DNA of 64,000 bases from JASGCP01 sp965263285 (GCA_965263285.1 CBDHHD010000016.1:1178001-1242000); one strand, 5' to 3'. Shown: positions 18,284 through 29,189, counted from the first letter of the stretch. Numbers and translations: made by a program. Notes: generated by a model from the sequence alone, not told the origin.

Positions 18284-19465
18284 ATGCAAGTTGTTTTATT
18301 TGAAACAGAGAAAGATCGAGCCAAGATGTTTCCCCTTACTTATTGTAAATCTATTGTTGATTTACAAATGGGTATATTTCAAGTTAAAGAGAGATGGCGA
18401 CATGTTATGCGAGAACAATATCCTATTGCTGTATACACAGATTTTTATTTACAAGGATTGTATCCTAATATTCATGTAGGGGAGGACAGCTTGTTTATTC
18501 ATGCTTGTTTATTGCCTTCAGAAGAAGTAGTAAAAGCAATTCTTGAGCTTGAAGTAGGCCAAGCATATACTAATAAAGAAGGCCAGCTTATAGTAGGTCG
18601 TAGAGAATTAAATAATTTACAGCATGCTATAAAAGTGAAAGAATTTCAAGAAATAAACCATCACCCATCATCTTGGAGATATATAGAATATCCTTGGGAT
18701 TTGCTTCAATACAATGCGCATTATATTGAACAAGATATACAATGGCTACAGAAAGCAAAGAAATCATGTCCTATTCCTGCTTCTAATATCGTTATAGGGT
18801 CTTCTAATAAAATATTTATAGAAGAAGGTGCTCAGGTGATATATAGCTATCTTAACACAACAGAAGGGCCTATTTATATTGGCAAAAATGCAAATATTAT
18901 GGAAGGAGCTTTTTTAAGAGGACCTTTGGCAGTAGGAGAAGGAACAATTATAAAAATAGGTACGCAGTTATATTCTTCTAATTCTATAGGTAAATTTTGT
19001 ATTTGTGGAGGAGAAATAAAAAATAATATTATATCGTCTTTTACTAATAAAGGGCATGATGGCTATATAGGAGATAGTATAGTAGGAGAGTGGTGCAATA
19101 TTGCTGCGGGAACACAAATAAGTAATTTAAAAAATGATGTGAGCGATGTAAGAGTATGGAATGAATATTCCCAAGAATTTCATATTGTAGGTAAAAAATT
19201 CGGCATGCTTATGGGTGATTATTCTCGTACCGCTATTAATACTCCAGTAAATACAGGCACTTTTATTGGTGTGGGTTGCAATGTGTTTGGCGCTCATTTA
19301 ACTCCTAAATATATTAAGAATTTCAATTGGGGATATGAAAAAAATAAAAAATATGATCTTGAGCAAATTATGATAGATATTGCCAATTGGAAACAGTTAA
19401 AAAATATCCCTTTTAGCATAGAACAAAAGAAAGTTATAGAGTTTATATATGAAAAATGGAAATAA
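18284..19465 (+). CDS. GlmU-like sugar-nucleotidyltransferase/acetyltransferase, Bacteroidota type
   Basis: 393 aa from the ATG at 18284 (MQVVLFETEKDRAKMFPLTY); an ATG 16 codons upstream is in frame but adds a non-conserved stretch. N-terminal part: PLTYCKSIVDLQMGIFQVKERW, the start seen in alternative GlmU proteins of Bacteroidota. C-terminal part (about 190-360): hexapeptide-repeat left-handed beta helix (IYIGKNANIMEGAFLRGPLA, GDSIVGEWCNIAAGTQISNL, NTGTFIGVGCNVFGAHL). Likely role: UDP-GlcNAc supply for peptidoglycan and LPS. No classical GlmU in view. Confidence 0.88.
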   Translation: MQVVLFETEKDRAKMFPLTYCKSIVDLQMGIFQVKERWRHVMREQYPIAVYTDFYLQGLYPNIHVGEDSLFIHACLLPSEEVVKAILELEVGQAYTNKEGQLIVGRRELNNLQHAIKVKEFQEINHHPSSWRYIEYPWDLLQYNAHYIEQDIQWLQKAKKSCPIPASNIVIGSSNKIFIEEGAQVIYSYLNTTEGPIYIGKNANIMEGAFLRGPLAVGEGTIIKIGTQLYSSNSIGKFCICGGEIKNNIISSFTNKGHDGYIGDSIVGEWCNIAAGTQISNLKNDVSDVRVWNEYSQEFHIVGKKFGMLMGDYSRTAINTPVNTGTFIGVGCNVFGAHLTPKYIKNFNWGYEKNKKYDLEQIMIDIANWKQLKNIPFSIEQKKVIEFIYEKWK

Positions 19466-19626
19466 ATATTTTTGTAACTATATTTAGATAGATTAATAAC
19501 TTGACTAAGCATATTGGCTGTCATGTTTCACAAGATTATACCCAAAAGGGGTAATATATTCCTCATCAACAACAGTGAAACAAGGTAAGTAGTTGTATTT
19601 GTTTTAGTAGCTGAGTAGTTTTTTTT

Positions 19627-19912
19627 GGCTACATCTTTCTTTGATGTGCTGGGAGCATTGATTATTAAATAAATATAAACATGGAAATAATAGGAAATAT
19701 TTGATGAGGACTGCCCTCAGATAAAGAGTAGAGTCACATAGCAATGTGTCTCTACTCTTTATCTGCAGGCTTGATTTTTTTCTTTGTTTCTTTCTTTCTT
19801 TTGTATCAAGACAAAAGAAAGAAAAAGATATAAAAAAAATAAATACTAAATTATGATGAGTAATTACAAAAAACAAAAATAATCTTCCAGTACCCCAAAA
19901 AAAGATGTAGCC
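19627..19912 (+). repeat. Short palindromic repeat element with both inner ends
   Basis: 286 bp, from GGCTACATCTTTCTTTGATG to AAAAAAAGATGTAGCC. It lacks the central ATCGTTATGATGAGC palindrome and instead has a perfect hairpin AGTAGAGTCACATAG...ATGTGTCTCTACT. The AAAGAAAG hairpin is present. It has no outer GGYATAAC ends and no obvious target duplication. Confidence 0.85.
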
Positions 19913-19981
19913 AGATTGTAAAATTATTTTGTTAATACTTAAAATATTATTCTTAATTTTATATAATTTTTTATATTATAT

Positions 19982-19989
19982 TATATTTG
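19982..19989 (+). promoter_or_regulatory. Possible -7 box of the Sus operon
   Basis: TATATTTG fits TAnnTTTG, 82 bp before the first lipoprotein start. No clean TTTG lies 19-21 bp upstream, so this is tentative. The region is extremely AT-rich. Confidence 0.4.
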
Positions 19990-20071
19990 TATTAGTTGTA
20001 TATATTAATTTTTTTTAACAAAAAATGTATTTTTTACTTTTTTTTGTTATATTTTTTTGTTAATGCACATT

Positions 20072-21064
20072 ATGAAAAAAACATTTTATATTATTTTTAT
20101 AATTTTATCTGTTAGCTGTGTAAAGAAAGGAGGGGGCAATATTTTAGGAGCATTAAATCCGCCTGCGTTTTTTTTAGCTCAATTTAACATGAGTAATTTT
20201 ACTCCGTCTACTAGCCCACTTGTTACAGATACCACTCAGAATCAAATATTATTTATTCTTTCTATTGACACAACAGTAGGAAAGAATTATATACCCCCTA
20301 ATCCGGCAGGAGGGTATGCTTTACCACCTAATTATTCTACTTATGATAGTGTTCAATCACCATTTACTTATCAGGTATTTACAAATGGAGATACGCTATT
20401 TAGGGTATCTGGTTTTACAAATAATAATTATATGACTCCCTTAAATTTTACAAATAGAGCCACGAGTATAGATACGATTAAAAATGGATCTACTTATACA
20501 ATAACAGGACGAACAAAACCTAGTAGTGGAGTATATGCAGATAGTTTTGTATACAAAGCTAGTAATAAATTTGGAGGTATTACTCTAAATATTGTAGTTA
20601 CCAATCGGTATAAAGTGAGTCAGACAGTTGTAGTAAATCTTGCTCCTACCGGCCCTTTTCAAGTTACCAGTGTGTTGAGGAGTAATTTTACAAGCGATCC
20701 TTTAAGCATTAGCTCTCCTGTTCAATCAATGGCGCTTTATTCGATTAATGTAGACACAACGGTAGGGGGAACGGGTGTTAAGAATATTCAATCGCCATTC
20801 TTTTTAAAGGTTGGCGCTACTAATGGAGATGCTTTTTATCAAGTGTCTGGATATAACTTAACTACGGGTGTTGCAACAATTAAACAGCCTTTTAGTACAA
20901 CAACAGCAGTAGTGATGAATACAGGTATTAATACACCCAATATGTCTGATTCTATTGTGTATCAAGCAACAAAACAATTAGGGAACATATCATCTTATAT
21001 ATGGGTAATAAATAATCAGGGATACACACAAGTGGTACCAATTATATTATATGTTAATCAATAA
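20072..21064 (+). CDS. Surface lipoprotein with two internal repeats, first gene of Sus operon
   Basis: 330 aa from the ATG at 20072. Signal peptide and lipobox: MKKTFYIIFIILSVSC. The mature part holds two repeats of about 140 residues. Each starts (M/R)SNFT, has I(D/N)VDTTVG-like and VQSPF/IQSPF strands, then (Y)QVFTNGD-LFRVSGF or KVGATNGDAFYQVSGY, and ends with a PXXXXVN-type strand (VVVNL, IILYVNQ). This suggests tandem Ig-like beta domains. No known family recognised. It overlaps no gene; the stop lies 13 bp before the SusC start. It probably works as an accessory surface binding protein for the SusCD system that follows. Confidence 0.8.
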   Translation: MKKTFYIIFIILSVSCVKKGGGNILGALNPPAFFLAQFNMSNFTPSTSPLVTDTTQNQILFILSIDTTVGKNYIPPNPAGGYALPPNYSTYDSVQSPFTYQVFTNGDTLFRVSGFTNNNYMTPLNFTNRATSIDTIKNGSTYTITGRTKPSSGVYADSFVYKASNKFGGITLNIVVTNRYKVSQTVVVNLAPTGPFQVTSVLRSNFTSDPLSISSPVQSMALYSINVDTTVGGTGVKNIQSPFFLKVGATNGDAFYQVSGYNLTTGVATIKQPFSTTTAVVMNTGINTPNMSDSIVYQATKQLGNISSYIWVINNQGYTQVVPIILYVNQ

Positions 21065-21077
21065 AAATAGAATATAT

Positions 21078-24000
21078 ATGAAATATTTTTTATTTGTTAT
21101 TTTAATATATTGTACGAGTGTAGTACAATCGCAAGAAGTGTCTACAAATATGTTTAAGGGGCATATAGTAGATAAAACCACAGGTGCTCCATTGCAAGGA
21201 GTAATTATTCGTATAGATGAACCAGGGAAAAAAGAAAGACTTATTCTAACTGATGAAGAGGGTAATTTTTTCTTTGATATGAGCGATAATAAACCTAAAA
21301 AGATACGAGTAGAATATGTAGGACATTTTACACAAACTGTTTCTATTGCTTCTACACAAAGAAATATTAACATCGAATTGGTACAAAAAGAAGGAGATCT
21401 TAATACGGTAGAAGTAACTGCTTTAGGAATTAATAAGAAACAAAGATCTTTGACATCAGCCCAAACTACTTTAAAAGGGAGTTCATTTACCGAAGCAAGA
21501 ACCCCAAATGTAGGGAGTGCTTTGGAAGGGCAAGTAGCAGGAGTGAATGTGGCTACTTCAAGCGCGGGACCAGCAGGATCGGTTAAAATACTCATTAGGG
21601 GGGTTACTTCTTTAAGTCCTAATTCATCTAACCAACCACTTTATGTAATTGACGGGGTTCCTTTTAATAATTTAGATAGAACTCTTGGAAGTGGTGAGGG
21701 TCAACAATTTGATAATGGCGATGGTATTGGTTTAATAAACCCCGATGATATAGAAAGTATTACTATCTTAAAAGGAGGAAGTGCAGGAGCTTTATATGGC
21801 TTTAGAGCTGCTAATGGGGTTATCTTAATTACTACTAAACAGGCCGCAAAAGGTAAAACAAAAGTAAGTTGGAGCAATAATACAAGTTTTGATATTTTAG
21901 AGCAAGATCTATTACCTAATTGGCAAAATAAATATGGGCAAGGGGCAGGTGATTTCAATACACCTTCCCCAGCTCCATGGGGGCTTGTTCCTAATGCTAA
22001 TTTTAGTTTTTTGAATTGGGGCGGTAGTTTTCAAAAATATGGTGGGACATTACAAGGGTTCCCAATACCACAAAAATATGGCAATCAAATGATTGCAGCA
22101 GCTCCTTATCAATATTACAATAATAATAGTCGATTTAGTTTTTACCAAACAGGTGTAAACGAAACTAATTCTATTAATGTAAGTTCGGGTAATGATATAA
22201 TAAAATATAACTTAAGTGTAACCGATTTTCAAAATAAAGGGATTTCTCCTACTAATACACTTGCACGAGATAACTTTTCTATTAATTTAGATATTACGCC
22301 TAATAAGAAATTAGAAATACAAATTTTAGCTAAGTATATAAGAGAAAGAGTAAGCAAACGACCTCTTGTAAGTGCATTTACAAGTAGTAATCCGAATACC
22401 TTTGTTTATCAGATGCCTAATAGTTGGGATATTAATGCATTTAAGCAATCTGTTAATATAGATGGGTCTGTTAATCTGTATCAGGGACTCTCTTATTATG
22501 GTTATATATCACCTTATTTTTGGGTAGATATTGCAAAGCAGAATGATAAAACAGATCGAATTGTATCAAATGTAACTTCATACTATCACTTTACTCCTGA
22601 TTTGTATTTGCGAGGGAGAGTGACAGCCGATTATTACAATTATAATTTTTTTAGTGCAGGGAATAATAATCCTAATGGAGCGGGAACAGAAACACCTTAT
22701 CGTTATTCTACTTCTTTTGATTATAATCAAACTTATAATCGTTATGCAGAGTTTAATGGAGAGTGGATAATTAATTATTCTCATCAGTTTAAAAGTTTTG
22801 GGGTTACTGCATTATTAGGAGGTAATACACTTATTCAAAGATCCATAGGGTATGGTGTAAGTGGAAATGTTAATTCTATTGGTTTTGTAAAGAACCTTAT
22901 AGTAGATCCTTCTACTTTAATGAGTGGTGGTTCTGTAAGTAATAGTCTAACGCGTATGAATGTAAATTCTCTTTACACTTCTGTAGATCTTTCATATAAA
23001 GATTATTTATACCTTAGCTTAACGGGTAGAAATGATTGGTATTCTACATTACCACTTAACAATAATTCTTTATTTTATCCATCTGTAGGGGTGAGTTTTA
23101 TTCCTTCCTCTTTGTTTGTCTTGCCTAACTATATTAACCAGCTTAAATTAAGAGCTTCTTGGGCACAAGTAGGGGGAGGGGGACCTGGTCCTTATTCATT
23201 AGTAAATACTTATTCAAATACCACACCTTTTGATGTTAATACACCAGTTACTAACTTTGCAGGATTAGTAAACAAAACATTATTACCTTATTTAGTAACT
23301 ACTTATGAATTTGGTGTTAATGTACAATTCTTAAAAGGACGATTAGGGTTGGATATAGATTATTATAATAAGATTACTACCAATGATATTGTAAGTCAAT
23401 CGCTTTCTAATACAACAGGTTATGCTAATGTAAATGTAAATGTAGGGCGTACTTTAAATAGAGGGGTAGAGCTTTTATTTATAACAACTCCTATATTATA
23501 CCGTTCTTTTAAGTGGGATATATCTTATAATTTTTCTTATAGTCAAAATCTTGTGCAACAAATTACAAACCCAACTAGTGTTTATAATGGGTCACCTTAT
23601 TATGTTAATGTGACTATTACAAATATAAAAGGATATGCGGCTAATCAATTAGCTGTATATGGTAGCCCTAAATTAGATCCTAAAACAGGGTTGCCCATTA
23701 CATCTGGTGGAGTACCTCAGTTTTCTTCAAATATACCTCAATATATTGGAACAAGTATTCAACCTTATCAAGGGGGTATTACGAATTCATTTTCATATAA
23801 GGGTTTTAAACTTAGTTTTTTAATAGATGCTAAGTTTGGAGGAGTTGGTTTTTCATACACTAATTCTTTGGCTACATATAATGGTTTATCGCAAGCATCT
23901 TTACAATATAGAGAAACAGGAGTATTGGTAAATGGGATTGATCAGAATACTGGTAAAGCAAATACACAGTGGATAAGTGCAAGGAGCTATTGGCAACAAA

Positions 24001-24278
24001 TAGCAGGTACGCAAGGGTCTCCTTATTTTGTGTATAGTACCGATTTTATTAAACTTAGACAAATTATATTAGGGTATAATGTAGATAGAAAAGTATTGCA
24101 AAAAGCTTTTGTTAAAGGGGTGTATGTGTCTGTTGTAGCTCGAAACATTGCAACTCTCTTAAAATATACGCCGAACATAGATCCTGAAGCATTTTCAGCT
24201 ATTAATGGATATGGAGTAGAAATAACAGCTCTCCCTACTACAACAAATATTGGATTTAATGTTAATTTAAACTTTTGA
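21078..24278 (+). CDS. SusC/RagA-family TonB-linked outer-membrane transporter (first)
   Basis: 1066 aa from MKYFLFVILIYCTSVVQSQE (ATG 21078). Domains: signal peptide (1-18), CarboxypepD-regulatory-like domain (about 25-105, GHIVDKTTGAPLQGVIIRID), then the TonB plug with the SusC signature (IRGVTSLSPNSSNQPLYVID and GFRAANGVILITTK), and a beta barrel of about 850 residues ending LPTTTNIGFNVNLNF with a terminal Phe. Imports a large ligand together with its SusD partner encoded 4 bp downstream. The substrate is not evident; no glycosidase or protease gene is nearby, so a peptide or other polymer is as likely as a glycan. Confidence 0.96.
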   Translation: MKYFLFVILIYCTSVVQSQEVSTNMFKGHIVDKTTGAPLQGVIIRIDEPGKKERLILTDEEGNFFFDMSDNKPKKIRVEYVGHFTQTVSIASTQRNINIELVQKEGDLNTVEVTALGINKKQRSLTSAQTTLKGSSFTEARTPNVGSALEGQVAGVNVATSSAGPAGSVKILIRGVTSLSPNSSNQPLYVIDGVPFNNLDRTLGSGEGQQFDNGDGIGLINPDDIESITILKGGSAGALYGFRAANGVILITTKQAAKGKTKVSWSNNTSFDILEQDLLPNWQNKYGQGAGDFNTPSPAPWGLVPNANFSFLNWGGSFQKYGGTLQGFPIPQKYGNQMIAAAPYQYYNNNSRFSFYQTGVNETNSINVSSGNDIIKYNLSVTDFQNKGISPTNTLARDNFSINLDITPNKKLEIQILAKYIRERVSKRPLVSAFTSSNPNTFVYQMPNSWDINAFKQSVNIDGSVNLYQGLSYYGYISPYFWVDIAKQNDKTDRIVSNVTSYYHFTPDLYLRGRVTADYYNYNFFSAGNNNPNGAGTETPYRYSTSFDYNQTYNRYAEFNGEWIINYSHQFKSFGVTALLGGNTLIQRSIGYGVSGNVNSIGFVKNLIVDPSTLMSGGSVSNSLTRMNVNSLYTSVDLSYKDYLYLSLTGRNDWYSTLPLNNNSLFYPSVGVSFIPSSLFVLPNYINQLKLRASWAQVGGGGPGPYSLVNTYSNTTPFDVNTPVTNFAGLVNKTLLPYLVTTYEFGVNVQFLKGRLGLDIDYYNKITTNDIVSQSLSNTTGYANVNVNVGRTLNRGVELLFITTPILYRSFKWDISYNFSYSQNLVQQITNPTSVYNGSPYYVNVTITNIKGYAANQLAVYGSPKLDPKTGLPITSGGVPQFSSNIPQYIGTSIQPYQGGITNSFSYKGFKLSFLIDAKFGGVGFSYTNSLATYNGLSQASLQYRETGVLVNGIDQNTGKANTQWISARSYWQQIAGTQGSPYFVYSTDFIKLRQIILGYNVDRKVLQKAFVKGVYVSVVARNIATLLKYTPNIDPEAFSAINGYGVEITALPTTTNIGFNVNLNF

Positions 24279-24282
24279 TATT

Positions 24283-25953
24283 ATGATAAATCGACATATA
24301 AATTATTTAACTATTATTACTTGCTTGTTTATATTTTCTTGTACTAAGGGATTTAATGATATAAATACGAACCCTACTTCTTCTAGCACCCCTAATATAC
24401 CAGGATTGCTTACAAAATTAGAGGCAACTGCAACAAATGGTGGTATCACCACTGTTAGTATAAATATCGGATTGTTAGATCAACATTTCGCAACTATAGG
24501 GGACTTATCAACATCAGTGTACGGTTTTATGGATCTATATAATCAGCTTATTAGTCAACAAACAAGTATTGATTTGATATGGAATAATGCTTATAACGGA
24601 GCAGGAAGGGCTGAACAGTATTTATATTTAACTAGGGATAATCCTCAGCTAGCGAATTATAATGCATTGGGGCGGTTGTTTAAAATTTACTTTATTCAAC
24701 TTGTAACAGACCAATATGGCAGTTGTCCTTATTCACAAGTAGGTACTATCTTCTATGATCCTACAGCAATTTTTCCTGTATATGATTTGCAGTCTAATAT
24801 TTATTATGCTTTCTTACAACAATTAAATACAATTGGGCAACAAATTAACCCCAATATTACCATACAAGGTGATATATCTACATTTTATGGCAATCCATTA
24901 TCTTGGCAGAAGATTGTTTATGAGATGATGGTTCAAGTAGCCATGAGACTAACTAAAATACAGCCTGATACAGCAGCAAAATATGTACAGATAGCTTATC
25001 AAAAAGGGAATTTAGTGCCTTCTAGTGATTATATATCTAATTCTTTGGTAATAAGGTCTAACGGTACTCCTGGCAGTACTTACTTAGGTCGTTATTATCC
25101 TGCTTTTTCTAGTGATGGTCAATTACCAGCTGAGTCTTATTGGTGGCAATTAAGTGCTACTTATTTTAATAATCTACGAACAGGAAATGGGCAAATAGGT
25201 GCAAATTATCAAGGAGATCCGCGATTGTTTTTAGTGCCTGGAGTATACCCACCAGGAAAATCATTTGGTCCCTCTACTTATAGTAGTCCTTTTACTGATA
25301 CTTCGGCGAATAATCTTCTAGGAGTTGTAAATGGACGGGGAACTGCTGCTGGATCTATAAATGCAACTATTAATCCTTATTATTTTACTTATAATTCTCC
25401 TACTCCTATGATCTTTAACTCTCAAATACAGTTTTTGTTAGCTGAGGCAGCTGAACGAGGCTACCTCACTAATATGGGAGTCTCTAATGGGACAGACTTT
25501 TTTACTAATGGAGTGATATCTGCTATTAATGAAGTGAATTTGTATGGGTCTATTACTAGTGCTAGCAATTTTATTACAAGTACTTTTTTGCCTTCTGGAT
25601 ACAATATACCCGCTTATGCAGGTAGCTTTAACTATGCTAGTTTGTCAAAACAAGATAGAGTAAAAGCAATTAATAGAATGTATTGGTTGTCTTGTTTTTT
25701 ACTTTGGCCAGAGGCTTGGGCTAATTGGAGAAGAACGAGAGCCCCCGATAATCCTAATGGAACTCCATTGCTTATTACACCTTCTAATGGTGGTGGTTTA
25801 ACAAATGGTCAAATTCCTACTCGACTAGTATATCCTCTGACTGAACTTACTAATAATCCAAAGAACCTTCAAAGTGCTATTAATCAACAAGGTGCCGATA
25901 ATTTTATTACACGCGTATGGTGGGATCCCATTGATAAGAATTTTTTGCCCTAA
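24283..25953 (+). CDS. SusD/RagB-like outer-membrane lipoprotein (first)
   Basis: 556 aa. Lipobox LFIFSCTKGFNDINTNP: the NDINTNP start is typical of the SusD-like group 2 (PF12771-type). TPR-like helical body with YFIQLVTDQYGSCPYSQVG, MRLTKIQPDTAAKYV, FNSQIQFLLAEAAERGYL and a C-terminal EAWANWRRTRAPDNPNG motif, all conserved in the family. It caps the SusC barrel and binds substrate at the cell surface. It starts 4 bp after susC. About half identical by eye to the second SusD at 29190, indicating duplication of the pair. Confidence 0.95.
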   Translation: MINRHINYLTIITCLFIFSCTKGFNDINTNPTSSSTPNIPGLLTKLEATATNGGITTVSINIGLLDQHFATIGDLSTSVYGFMDLYNQLISQQTSIDLIWNNAYNGAGRAEQYLYLTRDNPQLANYNALGRLFKIYFIQLVTDQYGSCPYSQVGTIFYDPTAIFPVYDLQSNIYYAFLQQLNTIGQQINPNITIQGDISTFYGNPLSWQKIVYEMMVQVAMRLTKIQPDTAAKYVQIAYQKGNLVPSSDYISNSLVIRSNGTPGSTYLGRYYPAFSSDGQLPAESYWWQLSATYFNNLRTGNGQIGANYQGDPRLFLVPGVYPPGKSFGPSTYSSPFTDTSANNLLGVVNGRGTAAGSINATINPYYFTYNSPTPMIFNSQIQFLLAEAAERGYLTNMGVSNGTDFFTNGVISAINEVNLYGSITSASNFITSTFLPSGYNIPAYAGSFNYASLSKQDRVKAINRMYWLSCFLLWPEAWANWRRTRAPDNPNGTPLLITPSNGGGLTNGQIPTRLVYPLTELTNNPKNLQSAINQQGADNFITRVWWDPIDKNFLP

Positions 25954-26004
25954 TCATTAAAATAATATAATATGTTGTATACTATTATAAAATGGTTTTT
26001 TAAA

Positions 26005-29000
26005 ATGAAAGATATTAAGTTATATTTTCTATTTTTTTGCTTATTTTTTTTTGTATCATCTTTTGCACAAGTGAAACATTTACAAGGTATTGTGTTGAAT
26101 GCTATAACAAAAAGGCCAATCGTAAACGCTTATATTACTTTTTCTAATGGAGAAAAAAAGATATATACAAATGTGAAAGGAGATTTCTTTTTTATTTTTA
26201 AAGATATACCCTACACGATTCAAGTAGCGAATGAAGGCTTTATTACACAATCTTTTTTTATTACAAGTACTACAAAAAATTTGACAGTAGAACTATCTCC
26301 TCATGATAGAGACTCTACCGTGCCTACCGCATTAGATATATACAAAACAAAAGATGAACTAACCTATAATAATACGGTTGTTTCTGGGGCAACGCTTATG
26401 AAAGTACGAACGAATAATATGATGAGTACATTAGAAGGGAAAGTATCAGGGCTGAGCGTATCTACCCTTAATACAGGTCTGGCTGCTTCTGTGAAAGTAT
26501 TAATTAGGGGTACTACTTCTACGAATCCATTTTTATCGAATCAACCTTTGTATGTAGTAGATGGTGTTCCATTAAATAATATTGATGGGAGTAATAGAAG
26601 TGATATCTATACTGCTTTAGATGGAGGAGATGGAATTCAATTAATTGACCCCCATGAGATAAAAACACTTACTGTATTAAAAGGAGCAAGTGCAGCTGCT
26701 TTATATGGTTTTAGAGCTTCTAACGGCGTAATTTTAATTACTACTAAAGGATCAGAATTAGAAGGGATGGTGGTAGATGCACATAGTACAACAAGTATTG
26801 AAACACCATATATTCTTCCTAAGTGGCAGTATCAATATGGGCAAGGAATGCAGTACGGGAATGCGTTAGTAGGAAGCGCACCTCAAAATCCTCAACAAGT
26901 AATTAGTGCTGGTTTAAATAGTTGGGGAGGTGCTTTAAATGGACAACCTGTACTTCAATATGACGGTCAATATAGACCGTACACAGCTCAAAAAGATAGG
27001 TTTAATTTTTATCAATTAGGGAGTACTTTTATTAATGGCTTATCCATATCTGGAGGTAAAGCTAAGTATCATTATTTTGTAGATGTGGCTGATACAAGAA
27101 GCAATGGTATTGTGCCTACAAGTCGCTTAGTGCGAGATAATGTGTCGTTTAACTTCACAGCCGATCCTACAAAGAAGCTAAATGTACAACTCTTGGTTAA
27201 ATATCTAAGAAATAGAATTACCAATCGTCCTATTGTAAATGCAGCGCCTGGAAATGCTAATTTTACTATTGCCTTTATGCCTACAAGTTGGAATCAACAA
27301 CTATTTAAAACCAATCAATTTGGATCAAATAGATTAGAAATACCGTTTACTACCGATACAAATGTAACTAATCCTTATTTATCTACTAGTCTTATCAATA
27401 ATACAGAATCAACCGATAGGGTACTCACTAATTTGAATACCACTTTTAAAGTAAATAAAGATATCTATGTAAGGGGTAGGTTTACAGCTGATTATTATGC
27501 TTCTAATTTTACTACCGCTATTCCTATTGGTGTAAATTATTTTAAGACAGGTGGAGCTGGACAGGTGATTAACCAGTTTACTGAGATTAATGGAGAAGGG
27601 TTGCTTGGTTATAAACATACATTTTGGAATAAATTTTCTGTGGATGCATTTATAGCAGGTAATATATTGTATCAATCTTCTAATGCCTATAGTATTGCAG
27701 GTCCTTTAGCTACTACATTGCCTATTTTCTTCCCTAGTAATTTATTGTATTCGTATACCCAAAAGAATCTATTCAATCAAGAGGTTGCTTCTACTTATGG
27801 GTTTGTAGAGTTGGGATATAAGAATTACCTTTATCTTTCTTTTTCTGGTAGAAATGATTGGTTTTCTACTGTTTCATTAAATAAAAATTCTTTTTTTTAT
27901 CCTTCTGTGGGATTGAATTTTATTCCTACCCATGTTTGGAAACTTCCTTCGTATATAGATGAGTTAAAGTTTGTAGCTTCTTTTTCTCAAGTAGGTGGGG
28001 GGGTGCCTGCACCGTATACCAATCAGGTGAATTATCAAATGCTTCCTGTTCCATTTCAAGTAAAAGGATCTCCTGCTGTACTTGGAGGAAACATTCCCTT
28101 TGTATTTTTTGGAGGACAGTATAATGGTAATGCGAGCAATCCTAATATCCTTCCTTTAGTCAATCCGAATGTAGTGCCTTATACGCTCAATTCTTTTGAA
28201 ATAGGAGAGGATATTTTGTTATTAAAAAATAGATTAGGTTTTGCATTTAATTACTATTATCGGTTAACGAGTAACGATTTGGTAACTACTTATTTGCCTA
28301 GTACAGCGGGGTATTTGTATAATTCTGTTAATATAGGTAAAGTATTAAATCAAGGAGTAGAATTAGATGTGAATGCTCGCCCTATTTCTTATAAGGGATT
28401 TGCTTGGGATATTTCATATAATTTTAGCTACAATCAAAATAAAGTGCTTCAGTTATATAACAATCAACCTACGCAAGTAACTACCTATACGGGAGCTAGT
28501 AGCTTTTCTATTCAAAATATACAAGGGTTAGCAGCGGGGCAGATTATGGTTACCAATGTAGCAAAAGATCCTGCCACAGGAAAGATACTTACGAACAATG
28601 GATTGCCTGTAGCTACAGGATTACAGGCGGCGGGAACAGGAGTGCCACCTTATATGATGGGACTTCAGAATGAGTTTTCGTATAAAGGTATTTTTTTGAG
28701 CTTTTTGATAGATGCTAAGTTTGGGGGTGTTTTCTATTCGGCTACCAATGCTATTGGCACCGGTTTAGGACTAACTACGCAGACTCTTGCCTATAGAGGT
28801 AGTGGATTGGTAGTGAATGGAATTGATCAAAAAACAGGCTTGGCTAATACTATTCCTGTAAGTGCTCAGCAATATTGGGGTATTTTTGGAAAAGGAGGAG
28901 GCGCACCTAATATACCTATTATTGCAGGTAATAATGTGTATAGTTCAGACTTTATAAAGTTAAGAGAAATTGTGTTAGGGTACCAGTTGCCTATTAGATA

Positions 29001-29184
29001 TTTGCATGGTTCTCCTATTCGTGGAATCGATTTTTCGATTAGTGCTCGTAATGTGGCACTTATTAAGAGTTGGGTACCGAATGTAGATCCAGAAGCGTTT
29101 AATGCTATTAATGCACAAGGAATAGAATATGTGGGCGTCCCTTCTACTACTTCTGTTGCTTTTAACCTTCATTTTAAATTGTAA
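26005..29184 (+). CDS. SusC/RagA-family TonB-linked outer-membrane transporter (second)
   Basis: 1059 aa from MKDIKLYFLFFCLFFFVSSFAQ (ATG 26005, preferred over an upstream ATG because it begins the signal peptide). It has a regulatory-like domain (about 25-100), a plug with SNQPLYVVDGVPLNNIDG and GFRASNGVILITTK, and a barrel ending STTSVAFNLHFKL. It shares many segments with the first SusC (SGRNDWFSTV, FSFLIDAKFGG, LVVNGIDQKTG, VVPYTLNSFEIG), so the two arose by duplication. The plug-terminal residues differ (IKTLTVLKGAS versus IESITILKGGS). It probably forms a second transporter with the SusD at 29190. Confidence 0.95.
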   Translation: MKDIKLYFLFFCLFFFVSSFAQVKHLQGIVLNAITKRPIVNAYITFSNGEKKIYTNVKGDFFFIFKDIPYTIQVANEGFITQSFFITSTTKNLTVELSPHDRDSTVPTALDIYKTKDELTYNNTVVSGATLMKVRTNNMMSTLEGKVSGLSVSTLNTGLAASVKVLIRGTTSTNPFLSNQPLYVVDGVPLNNIDGSNRSDIYTALDGGDGIQLIDPHEIKTLTVLKGASAAALYGFRASNGVILITTKGSELEGMVVDAHSTTSIETPYILPKWQYQYGQGMQYGNALVGSAPQNPQQVISAGLNSWGGALNGQPVLQYDGQYRPYTAQKDRFNFYQLGSTFINGLSISGGKAKYHYFVDVADTRSNGIVPTSRLVRDNVSFNFTADPTKKLNVQLLVKYLRNRITNRPIVNAAPGNANFTIAFMPTSWNQQLFKTNQFGSNRLEIPFTTDTNVTNPYLSTSLINNTESTDRVLTNLNTTFKVNKDIYVRGRFTADYYASNFTTAIPIGVNYFKTGGAGQVINQFTEINGEGLLGYKHTFWNKFSVDAFIAGNILYQSSNAYSIAGPLATTLPIFFPSNLLYSYTQKNLFNQEVASTYGFVELGYKNYLYLSFSGRNDWFSTVSLNKNSFFYPSVGLNFIPTHVWKLPSYIDELKFVASFSQVGGGVPAPYTNQVNYQMLPVPFQVKGSPAVLGGNIPFVFFGGQYNGNASNPNILPLVNPNVVPYTLNSFEIGEDILLLKNRLGFAFNYYYRLTSNDLVTTYLPSTAGYLYNSVNIGKVLNQGVELDVNARPISYKGFAWDISYNFSYNQNKVLQLYNNQPTQVTTYTGASSFSIQNIQGLAAGQIMVTNVAKDPATGKILTNNGLPVATGLQAAGTGVPPYMMGLQNEFSYKGIFLSFLIDAKFGGVFYSATNAIGTGLGLTTQTLAYRGSGLVVNGIDQKTGLANTIPVSAQQYWGIFGKGGGAPNIPIIAGNNVYSSDFIKLREIVLGYQLPIRYLHGSPIRGIDFSISARNVALIKSWVPNVDPEAFNAINAQGIEYVGVPSTTSVAFNLHFKL

Positions 29185-29189
29185 CTGTT